Source of the DNA: Candidatus Sulfopaludibacter sp. SbA3
GTDB lineage: Bacteria > Acidobacteriota > Terriglobia > 2-12-FULL-54-10
NCBI GenBank assembly: GCA_945865705.1
Contig: CAMBEY010000159.1
Span: forward strand, 1-6,804
Length of the DNA stretch: 6,804 nt
Reading direction: 5' to 3'
Part shown: in pieces, positions 1-5,415 of the stretch
Numbering within the stretch: the stretch's first letter is position 1
How the letters are laid out: every line of letters starts with the position of its first letter
The notes under the pieces: model-generated
Database searches by the model: none
What the model saw: only the letters and a program-made list of their open reading frames with translations
What the model was told of the DNA's origin: nothing
Position numbers and translations under genes: made by a program

Positions 1-193
1 GCCACAGCGTAACGTTGTCGCCCACGTGGCCGTTGTGCTTCAGCTCACCTTTTTCGCGCGGGACCTGGCCAGAGACGAAGACCAGGTTGCCGCTGCGCAC
101 GGCGGGGACGTAGGCCGCTACCGGCGTCGGTGTGGCGGGAAGGGCGAGACCCATCTGCTCGAGTTTTCCTTCGATCAATTTTTCTAAATCCAT
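1..193 (-). CDS. RidA/YjgF-family protein, N-terminal part (truncated by window edge)
   Basis: The 64 visible residues run from MDLEKLIEGKLEQMG through LPATPTPVAAYVPAVRSG and NLVFVSGQVP to GDNVTLW at the edge. The pattern of a short N-terminal helix, then PxPVAxYVPAVRSGNLVFVSGQ, is what I recognise as the start of RidA/YjgF/L-PSP proteins. These small trimeric cytosolic proteins include enamine/imine deaminases that protect PLP enzymes and others of unknown role. The active-site Arg of true RidA lies in the missing C-terminal half, so deaminase activity cannot be judged. The ATG at 191-193 is preceded by GGAGGAT with a 7-nt spacer (201-207 on the plus strand), which makes the start firm. The gene lies 117 bp downstream of the VOC gene on the same strand and may be co-transcribed with it, although a possible terminator sits between them. 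Confidence 0.8.
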   Translation of the reverse strand, partial: MDLEKLIEGKLEQMGLALPATPTPVAAYVPAVRSGNLVFVSGQVPREKGELKHNGHVGDNVTLW

Positions 194-261
194 TTCGAGA
201 ATCCTCCGAGTAGAGTCCGCGTTGTTGGGTTAAATCCGCGTCATGGGGGAAATCCGTTTCC

Positions 262-306
262 AGGAAAAGCCTTCGGCGCACAAATCGTGCCGTGGCTACT
301 GCGCCG
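262..306 (-). terminator. Possible weak terminator or attenuator after the VOC gene
   Basis: A perfect 7-bp inverted repeat, CGGCGCA (274-280) and TGCGCCG (300-306), is separated by 19 nt. It starts four bases past the VOC stop codon in the direction of transcription. An alternative inner hairpin (GCAC/GTGC with a 5-nt loop) is also possible. On the minus strand the stem is followed shortly by AAGGCTTTTCC, which has only four consecutive T. This is the right place for a terminator or processing stem before the RidA-family gene, but the T-tract is short and the loop long, so the call is tentative. Confidence 0.3.
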
Positions 307-310
307 CACG

Positions 311-763
311 CTAGTCCACGCGATTGGCCACGTAGTCGGCGGGGAAGTTCGGCAGCGTTGAGGCCACCAGTTCGAGCACGTTGCCGTCCGGGTCTTCAAA
401 GTAGAGGTAGCAATCGGAGTCTTCCTTGTGCGTGGCGGGGCCTTTCAGGATTTTCACCCCGGCGGCCTTCAGTATCTCGGCGGCCTGGTTCACCTCATCC
501 ACAGTGGCCAAACGAAACGCGGCGTGATTCAGGCCCACCACCTTGCGCGCGTTTTCCGGCGCGGCGTTGGGAACCAGATATAGGCCGATGTCGTGGAAGA
601 AATGGCTCTGCCCCTCGCGATACTGGCCCATGTTGAGCCAGGTAACCGCGCCATCATAGGTGCCCGAGACGGTGAAGCCCAGCAGGTCGCGGTAGAGTTT
701 CAGCGAGCGTTCCATGTCCGTAACATTGAACATGACGTGCGCGACGTCGATGATCTTTATCAT
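311..763 (-). CDS. VOC-superfamily (glyoxalase / extradiol dioxygenase fold) metalloprotein
   Basis: The product is 150 residues, a typical size for a single two-module VOC protein. The first module opens with IIDVAHVMFNVTDMERSLKLYRDLLGF (residues 4-30) and the second with VVGLNHAAFRLATVDE (75-90). The hallmark EDPDGNVLELV follows at 123-133. His9, His80 and Glu131 sit where the family binds its divalent metal, so the site looks intact. His57 (HDIGLYLV) lies on the paired strand. Family members include glyoxalase I, ring-cleavage dioxygenases, fosfomycin-resistance thiol transferases and methylmalonyl-CoA epimerase; the substrate cannot be read from this sequence. I chose the ATG at 761-763 because AAAGGAG (772-778 on the plus strand) precedes it with an 8-nt spacer. 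A longer version starting at TTG (782-784) would place the Shine-Dalgarno inside the gene. It is flanked by the SDR gene upstream and the RidA-family gene downstream, all on one strand. Confidence 0.88.
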   Translation of the reverse strand: MIKIIDVAHVMFNVTDMERSLKLYRDLLGFTVSGTYDGAVTWLNMGQYREGQSHFFHDIGLYLVPNAAPENARKVVGLNHAAFRLATVDEVNQAAEILKAAGVKILKGPATHKEDSDCYLYFEDPDGNVLELVASTLPNFPADYVANRVD

Positions 764-839
764 GGCGAGTACTCCTTTATGCAAATGGGTCCAGAAGGAA
801 AATGTAGCACGGTTTCATTCCGCGCATAGCCCCTCCGAG

Positions 840-922
840 TTGTCATCCTGAGCGCAGCGAAGGATATGCTTTTTGCCAATCCGCAAACAAAAGCATATCC
901 TTCGCTGCGCACAGGATGACAA
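840..922. repeat. Inverted pair of a dispersed 34-bp repeat (BIME-like)
   Basis: The left arm (840-873) and right arm (889-922) are 34 bp each and are reverse complements with a single mismatch (GAGCGC in the left arm, GTGCGC in the right read in reverse). A 15-nt spacer (874-888) separates them. Each arm is a copy of the repeat seen again at 4660-4693 and 6772-6804. As RNA the pair could form a very long hairpin; each arm alone can form an ATCCT/AGGAT stem with an 11-nt loop. It fills most of the gap between the SDR stop and the VOC start. It might end or process the SDR transcript, but there is no T-tract beyond it on the minus strand. The arrangement resembles paired REP sequences. No transposase is visible in the window. 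Confidence 0.9.
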
Positions 923-956
923 CGTGAGGGAGACGCGTTAAACGTGCGGAAACGCC

Positions 957-1748
957 TTAAATCAGCCCCTTCACCACGCCGCCGTCGATTTGTATTGCGG
1001 TGCCGGTAACGTAGCTCGCGCGCTCGGAGGCGAGGAAGCAGACCAGGTCGGCGAACTCATCGGGACGGCCGAAGCGGCCCAGCGGAATTTCCTTCGCGCG
1101 CTGCGCAATGAACTCATCGAGATTCATGCCGCGGGCCTCGGCGCGCTTGCGCGACAGGTCCATGTTGCGGTCGGTCTCGAACGCGCCGGGACAAACCGTG
1201 TTGACGTTGATGCCGTACTGCGCAAGTTCATTGGCGATGGACTTGGCGAAGCCCAGCACGCCGGCGCGCGCGGTATTGGAGAGAATGAGGCCCTCCTGCG
1301 GCTGCTTGGCGGCGAAGGAAGTGATATTGACGATGCGGCCCCATCGGGCGGCCTTCATGTGCGGCACGGCCTCGCGGCACAGGTTGACGGTGGAGAGCAG
1401 ATTCAACTCGAGCGCCTTCATCCAGACATCTTCGGCGTGCGCTTCAAACTGGCCTACGGGCGGGCCGCCGGCGTTGGGGATGAGAATCTCCAGCTTGCCG
1501 AAGTGCTCGGCGACCTTCTGCACCAGCATCTTCACGTCGGCGGGCTTGCTGACGTCGGCGGCAACGGTGAACACTGGCGCGCCGGTTTCCTTCTTGATTT
1601 CGGCGGCGGCCTTCTCCAGTTTTTCCGGCGTGCGCGAGGAGATGGCCACCAGCGCGCCCTCGCGCGCAAACAGCGTGGCGCAGGCCTTGCCCAGTCCCGA
1701 GCTTCCGCCGCAAACCAGTGCGACTCGTCCTTTAATTCCCAGATCCAT
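957..1748 (-). CDS. SDR-fold oxidoreductase-like protein with altered catalytic Tyr/Lys
   Basis: The product is 263 residues with a classical short-chain dehydrogenase layout. It has a nucleotide-binding CGGSSGLG at 13-20 (the usual first residue T is C), SSRTPEKLE at 37-45, ADVS at 64-67, PNAGG at 91-95, the structural/catalytic Asn116 in LELNLLST, Ser144 in NITS, PG at 187-188, and a C-terminal YVTGTAIQIDGG (246-257). Thirteen residues after Ser144, where FabG-type enzymes have Tyr in YxxxK, it has Ser157 and Arg161 (SNTAR). This departs from the standard tetrad and matches, from memory, a FabG-like SDR subgroup with an imperfect active site. Databases would probably label it 3-oxoacyl-ACP reductase-like, but that activity is doubtful. 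The ATG at 1746-1748 has AGGA with a 7-nt spacer. An in-frame TTG at 1803-1805 would add 19 residues without homology. It is transcribed divergently from the cox operon. Confidence 0.88.
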   Translation of the reverse strand: MDLGIKGRVALVCGGSSGLGKACATLFAREGALVAISSRTPEKLEKAAAEIKKETGAPVFTVAADVSKPADVKMLVQKVAEHFGKLEILIPNAGGPPVGQFEAHAEDVWMKALELNLLSTVNLCREAVPHMKAARWGRIVNITSFAAKQPQEGLILSNTARAGVLGFAKSIANELAQYGINVNTVCPGAFETDRNMDLSRKRAEARGMNLDEFIAQRAKEIPLGRFGRPDEFADLVCFLASERASYVTGTAIQIDGGVVKGLI

Positions 1749-1788
1749 GATGGTGTCCTCGCTGAATGGAAAGTAATTAATTTGTCGG

Positions 1789-1827
1789 CCAGACGCGAAT
1801 CGCAAAGAAGACGACAGGCGCGTCTGG
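1789..1827. promoter_or_regulatory. 9-bp inverted repeat upstream of the SDR gene
   Basis: CCAGACGCG (1789-1797) and CGCGTCTGG (1819-1827) are perfect reverse complements with a 21-nt spacer. The near arm is about 40 nt upstream of the SDR start codon. It could be a two-site operator with roughly three helical turns between half-site centres, or a stem in the SDR leader RNA. No regulator gene is visible nearby to suggest who would bind. This is a sequence observation; the function is inferred from location only. Confidence 0.35.
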
Positions 1828-1907
1828 TAAAGCAGTTATTCTAACCCAGATTGCGCACCCGAGCCTCCGACCGAATCTCCGGGATAAAGAAGAGATGAAG
1901 ATTTTCC

Positions 1908-1936
1908 TTTTCACTGGCGCGTATTGTTGGTAAAAT
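1908..1936 (+). promoter_or_regulatory. Candidate sigma70-type promoter for the cox operon
   Basis: TTTTCA at 1908-1913 (4 of 6 to the -35 consensus) is followed after 17 nt by TAAAAT at 1931-1936 (5 of 6 to the -10 consensus). The local sequence is AT-rich compared with its surroundings. Transcription would begin near 1943, giving a leader of about 70 nt before coxB. It is the best match I see in the divergent intergenic region 1749-2013. That region otherwise contains only the inverted repeat on the SDR side and no gene I can support. Confidence 0.4.
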
Positions 1937-2013
1937 TTTCTACTTTAGTACTCATTTCGGCTGCAAGCTGTTTGGTGGACATAAAAATTTCTGTTTAGAA
2001 CGGAGTCAAGGCT

Positions 2014-2805
2014 ATGGCGCTTCTGCTGGCGCTGGCGATCACAGGCATCACGCTGGCCTCGATGTATTACTTTATGCCGAGTTCGGGGTATTGGCTCCCG
2101 CCGTTCATCTCCGAATACGGCGCGGCGTACGATAAGCACTTCATGCTGACGCTGGTCATCACCGGCGTCATCTTCTTCCTGGCGCAGATTGCGCTGGCCT
2201 ACACGGTGTTCCGCTATCGCGGGCAGGGCGGCAAGGCCCAGTACATTCTGGGCAACCCCAAGCTTGAAATAGTGTGGACGGTGGCCGCCGGAGTGATCTT
2301 CGTGAGCCTGGTGTTCGCCGGGCAAAACATCTGGGTACGCGCGCATATCGAAGCCGCGCCCGCCGACGCCATCAAGATTGAGATGTGGGGACAGCAGTTC
2401 GTCTGGTACGCGCGCTACTCCGGCCCCGACGGGCAGTTCGGACGCACCGTGCCGGAGTTGATGAAGGAATCCATCGGTAACCCTCTGGGCATTGATCCGG
2501 AAGACCCCGCTGGCAAGGACGATCTGGTGATGCCGGTGATGGCCGTGCCGGTGAACAAGCCGGTGGAGGTGATCCTGCGTTCCAAAGACGTGATCCACAA
2601 CTTCTCGGTGCGCGAGTTGCGCATTAAGCAGGACGCCGTGCCGGGCCTCGAAAACCGCCTGCACTTCACCGCCTCGCAGATCGGCAATTATGAGATACCC
2701 TGCATGGAGATTTGCGGGCTGGGCCACTATCAGATGCGCAGCTTCCTGCAAGTGAAGTCCGAGGCGGACTACAACCAGTGGCTAATCGATTCGGCGATTC
2801 AGTAA
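2014..2805 (+). CDS. coxB: Cytochrome c oxidase subunit II (CuA subunit)
   Basis: This is the 263-residue electron-entry subunit of an aa3-type oxidase. It accepts electrons from cytochrome c through the binuclear CuA centre on the outer face of the membrane. Hydrophobic segments lie at about 1-19, 44-66 and 86-104; the last two form the usual hairpin. The first takes the place of a signal peptide and has no lipobox. The CuA ligands are all present: His195 (VIHNF), Cys230, Glu232 and Cys234 (CMEIC), His238 and Met241 (GHYQM). The aromatic patch WGQQFVWYARY (125-135) corresponds to the family's electron-transfer region. There is no CxxCH, so unlike caa3 enzymes it carries no fused heme c. An in-frame TAG at 1996-1998 limits the start. 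GGAG at 2002-2005 lies 8 nt before the ATG. It is the first gene of the operon, 96 bp before coxA. Confidence 0.96.
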   Translation: MALLLALAITGITLASMYYFMPSSGYWLPPFISEYGAAYDKHFMLTLVITGVIFFLAQIALAYTVFRYRGQGGKAQYILGNPKLEIVWTVAAGVIFVSLVFAGQNIWVRAHIEAAPADAIKIEMWGQQFVWYARYSGPDGQFGRTVPELMKESIGNPLGIDPEDPAGKDDLVMPVMAVPVNKPVEVILRSKDVIHNFSVRELRIKQDAVPGLENRLHFTASQIGNYEIPCMEICGLGHYQMRSFLQVKSEADYNQWLIDSAIQ

Positions 2806-2852
2806 CGGCGCAGATTGAAGTCCGACTGAAGTCGAGTTGAGTGTGTGTCGTA

Positions 2853-2878
2853 GGCAAGCACCAGGGGCAAGCACCAGG
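2853..2878 (+). repeat. Two tandem 13-bp direct repeats between coxB and coxA
   Basis: GGCAAGCACCAGG occurs twice in perfect tandem (2853-2865 and 2866-2878), followed by a partial AATCAGG. It sits in the 96-nt gap that separates subunit II from subunit I, just before the coxA Shine-Dalgarno. A small CGAC/GTCG tetraloop hairpin (2823-2834) is also in this gap. The duplication is probably replication slippage. An effect on spacing or RNA stability is possible but cannot be judged from sequence. Confidence 0.85.
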
Positions 2879-2901
2879 AATCAGGCGAGGGAGAGAGAAT
2901 T

Positions 2902-4641
2902 ATGTCACACGGTACAGCAGCGGCGCCTCATGTGCATCAAGCGCCGACCGGATTCTGGAAGAAGTACATCTTCAGCCTGGACCATAAGGTGATCGGCATC
3001 CAGTACTGGCTGCTGGCGCTGACGGCGGTGTTTGTGGGCATGGGGCTGTCGCTCTACATGCGGCTGCGGCTGGCCTGGCCGAGCGGCGAATTCCCGTTCT
3101 TCGGCGGCGCGCAGATGACCCCGGAGATGTACCTCGCGCTGGTTACCATGCACGGCACCATCATGGTCTTCTTCGTGCTGACCACGGCGCCGCAAGGCGG
3201 CTTTGGCAATTATTTTTTGCCCATCCAGATCGGCGCGGCCGACATGGCCTTCCCGGTCCTGAACATGCTGTCGTTTTGGGTAACGTTTGTGGCCTTCGTG
3301 GTGATGATCCTGGCCTTCTTCGTGGAGGGCGGCGCGCCCATCGGCAGTTGGGTGGCCTATCCTCCGTTGAGCGCCGTCGGCGCCATTGCCGGGCCGGGCC
3401 AGGGCATGGGCATGAACATGTGGATCATCAGCATCGGGATATTCTGCCTGGGCGCGCTGCTGGGCGCGTTGAACTTCATCGCCACCACACTGGACATGCG
3501 CGCTCGCGGCATGTCGATGATGCGCATGCCGATGACCTGCTGGGTGTGGTTCGTAACCGCGGTGCTGGGACTGCTGGCCTTCGGCGTGTTGCTGGCCGCT
3601 GGCATCCTGCTGCTGCTGGACCGCACCGCCGGCACCAGCTTCTTCGTCCCCGGCGGACTGGTCATCAGCGAGCAGTTAATCGATCATAAGGGCGGCTCGC
3701 CCATTCTGTGGCAGCACCTGTTCTGGTTCTTTGGACACCCGGAAGTGTACATCGCCATCCTGCCCGGCATGGGCGCCACTTCGCAGATTCTCGCGGTATT
3801 CTCGCGCAAGCCCGTCTACGGCTACCGCGCCATGGTCATGGCCATGTGCGGCATCGGACTGCTGGGCTTCCTGGTCTGGGGCCATCACATGTTCATCAGC
3901 GGCATGAGTCCTTATACAGCGATGGTCTTCTCGGTGCTCACGCTGTCGATCGGCGTGCCGTCGGCGATCAAGACGTTCAACTGGATCGGGACTATGTGGG
4001 GCGGGCAGATTCGCTTCACCGCGCCGATGCTCTACGCCATCGGCTTCGTCTCGCTGTTCATCTCCGGCGGACTGAGCGGCATCTTCCTGGGCCAGCCTTC
4101 TCTCGATCTTTATCTGCATGACACTTATTTCGTGGTCGGCCACTTCCACCTGGTGATGGGCGTGGCGGCCATCTTCGGCATGTTCGCCGGAACGCAGTAT
4201 TGGTTCCCCAAGATGTTCGGCAAGATGATGAACGAGACCATGAGCAAAATCCATTTCTGGGTGACCTTCCTGGGCGTCTACGCCATCTTCATGCCCATGC
4301 ACTACATGGGCATCGTCGGCCATCCACGCCGCTACGCGGATACCTCCGGCGTGGATTTTCTGGCTCCCTTGCAGGACATGCACGTGTTCATCTCCTATGC
4401 GGCCATGATCACCATCGGCGCGCAGTTGCTGTTCCTGTTTAACATCATCTGGAGCATGATGAAGGGCCCCAAGGCCTCCGACAATCCCTGGGAAGCGACT
4501 ACGCTGGAGTGGTCCATCCCCTCGCCGCCGCCCTTTGATAATTTCGGCGGGCGTGTGCCGGTGGTCTATCGCGGACCCTATGAATACAGCCGTCCGGGCG
4601 AAGCAAAAGACTTCGTGATGCAAGACGAGCCGATGAAATAG
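2902..4641 (+). CDS. coxA: Cytochrome c oxidase subunit I, aa3-type, family A
   Basis: This 579-residue multi-spanning subunit holds heme a and the heme a3-CuB site where O2 is reduced to water. His84 (TMHGT) and His416 fit heme a, and His414 (GHFHLVMG) fits heme a3. His279, His328 and His329 fit CuB, with Tyr283 in HPEVY as the cross-linked tyrosine. Glu281 in HPEVY plus Asp114 and Asn121 (GAADMAFPVLN) mark the D proton channel. Lys357 in VPSAIK marks the K channel, with Ser354 replacing the usual Thr. Together these indicate a proton-pumping A1-type enzyme. The loop before helix VI (about residues 248-270, GGLVISEQLIDHKGGSP) is roughly 11 residues longer than in proteobacterial enzymes as I recall them. 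A polar C-terminal tail follows about residue 520. AGGGAG (2888-2893) lies 8 nt before the ATG. It is between subunit II and the subunit III genes. Confidence 0.98.
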   Translation: MSHGTAAAPHVHQAPTGFWKKYIFSLDHKVIGIQYWLLALTAVFVGMGLSLYMRLRLAWPSGEFPFFGGAQMTPEMYLALVTMHGTIMVFFVLTTAPQGGFGNYFLPIQIGAADMAFPVLNMLSFWVTFVAFVVMILAFFVEGGAPIGSWVAYPPLSAVGAIAGPGQGMGMNMWIISIGIFCLGALLGALNFIATTLDMRARGMSMMRMPMTCWVWFVTAVLGLLAFGVLLAAGILLLLDRTAGTSFFVPGGLVISEQLIDHKGGSPILWQHLFWFFGHPEVYIAILPGMGATSQILAVFSRKPVYGYRAMVMAMCGIGLLGFLVWGHHMFISGMSPYTAMVFSVLTLSIGVPSAIKTFNWIGTMWGGQIRFTAPMLYAIGFVSLFISGGLSGIFLGQPSLDLYLHDTYFVVGHFHLVMGVAAIFGMFAGTQYWFPKMFGKMMNETMSKIHFWVTFLGVYAIFMPMHYMGIVGHPRRYADTSGVDFLAPLQDMHVFISYAAMITIGAQLLFLFNIIWSMMKGPKASDNPWEATTLEWSIPSPPPFDNFGGRVPVVYRGPYEYSRPGEAKDFVMQDEPMK

Positions 4642-4659
4642 TTGACTCTCAAGTAATGG

Positions 4660-4693
4660 TTGTCATTCCGAGCGCAGCGAGGAATCTGCTTTT
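4660..4693 (+). repeat. Dispersed 34-bp repeat, copy inside the cox operon
   Basis: The copy aligns without gaps to the left arm at 840-873 and begins TTGTCATTCCGAGCGC. It lies 18 nt after the coxA stop and ends 24 nt before the next start codon. Compared with the 840 copy, the stem halves change from ATCCT/AGGAT to ATTCC/GGAAT. Two base pairs have therefore changed on both sides and pairing is kept. An alternative GCAG/CTGC stem followed by TTTT is also possible and has the shape of a very weak terminator. If functional it could reduce transcription or mark an RNA processing site between coxA and the subunit III genes. Confidence 0.88.
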
Positions 4694-4717
4694 CGGATCG
4701 CGTTAACGATTAAAAAA

Positions 4718-5374
4718 ATGGCAGAGACACTTACAGAACGGAAGCCGGCATTCACCACGGGCGGAGGCGGATTGCCTCCGAGCATGGTCGATGAGTTTGC
4801 CCACGGGAATGGCGATCGACTGCCTCCGGGGACCGCGCGGCGCGTCTATCACACCGGTATGTGGCTGGCCCTGATCGCCATCTCCATGTTCTTCATCGCC
4901 TTCACCAGCGCCTACATTGTGCGCAGCGGCTTGGGCGATGACTGGCAGGCGTTGTCGCTGCCTCCTCTGCTGTGGCTGAACACGCTGATACTGCTGGCCA
5001 GCTCCTATACTCTGGATGCCACGCGGCGCGCACTGCTCGGCGGGCAGCGCGAAGCCTGCAACCGCTGGCTGATGGCCACGGTGATTCTGGGCGCGGGATT
5101 TTTGTTTGGACAGTACCGGGTTTGGCAGGATTTGGCAGCGGCCGGCATCTTCCTGATTACCAATCCCAGCAGTTCGTTCTTCTATCTGCTGACAGCCTCG
5201 CACGCGCTGCATTTGCTGGGCGGGCTGGCCGCGCTTGGATACATTTCGATCGAGGCGCTGCGTTTCCGGCTGGGTCCGGCGAAGCGCACCCTGGTGGAAG
5301 TAACCGCCATCTACTGGCACTTCATGGATGGCTTGTGGATCTACATTATGTTGTTGCTCTGGCTGTGGCGATAG
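4718..5374 (+). CDS. coxC: Cytochrome c oxidase subunit III homologue, first of two (divergent)
   Basis: The product is 218 residues with a polar, Gly/Pro-rich N-terminal stretch of about 44 residues. Five predicted membrane segments follow, at about 46-66, 82-100, 117-135, 152-177 and 197-216, which is the five-helix form of heme-copper oxidase subunit III. Family features are SFFYLLTASHALHLLGG (152-169, with His162 and His165) and the C-terminal IYWHFMDGLWIYIMLLLWL (198-216). The subunit has no metal; it stabilises the oxidase and helps maintain proton uptake. The gene has no clear Shine-Dalgarno before its ATG, only an A-rich stretch, unlike coxB, coxA, the second subunit III gene and coxD. 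The repeat copy sits immediately upstream. An internal ATG at 4784 is possible but also lacks a well-spaced Shine-Dalgarno. It is less typical than the following paralogue. Confidence 0.88.
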   Translation: MAETLTERKPAFTTGGGGLPPSMVDEFAHGNGDRLPPGTARRVYHTGMWLALIAISMFFIAFTSAYIVRSGLGDDWQALSLPPLLWLNTLILLASSYTLDATRRALLGGQREACNRWLMATVILGAGFLFGQYRVWQDLAAAGIFLITNPSSSFFYLLTASHALHLLGGLAALGYISIEALRFRLGPAKRTLVEVTAIYWHFMDGLWIYIMLLLWLWR

Positions 5375-5402
5375 ACATTATTTAACGTGAGTAATCTGAC
5401 GC

Positions 5403-5407
5403 GGAGG
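5403..5407 (+). promoter_or_regulatory. Ribosome binding site fixing a GTG start
   Basis: GGAGG at 5403-5407 lies 8 nt before a GTG codon at 5416-5418. The next in-frame ATG would be about 30 codons in, within the first membrane helix. This site therefore supports GTG as the real start of the second subunit III gene. Confidence 0.8.
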
Positions 5408-5415
5408 TCAAGACA

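Noticed and set aside
764..784. Longer VOC start at TTG 782-784
   Set aside because: The good Shine-Dalgarno (772-778) would lie inside the coding region, and it is ideally spaced for the ATG at 761-763.
840..922. CRISPR-like array or insertion sequence
   Set aside because: There are only two arms in opposite orientation with a 15-nt spacer, no regular spacing, no cas gene and no transposase. A dispersed palindromic repeat explains it better.
1749..1805. Longer SDR start at TTG 1803-1805
   Set aside because: The added 19 residues do not resemble SDR N-termini, and the internal ATG has its own Shine-Dalgarno just before the family's usual beginning.
990..1844. Plus-strand frames of 284 and 222 codons opposite the SDR gene
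   Set aside because: They overlap the SDR coding sequence on the other strand, show no family motif, and read like composition-driven shadows.
1945..2751. Minus-strand frame of 268 codons opposite coxB
   Set aside because: It is a shadow of the CuA subunit gene, rich in His/Arg/Gly with no domain or plausible ribosome site.
2014..2805. caa3-type subunit II with fused cytochrome c
   Set aside because: No CxxCH heme-binding motif is present, and the protein ends shortly after the CuA domain.
3676..4623. Long minus-strand reading frame of 315 codons opposite coxA
   Set aside because: It is antisense to a certain gene with fully conserved motifs. Its translation is His/Asp/Arg-rich low-complexity sequence typical of GC-rich shadow frames, with no recognisable domain.
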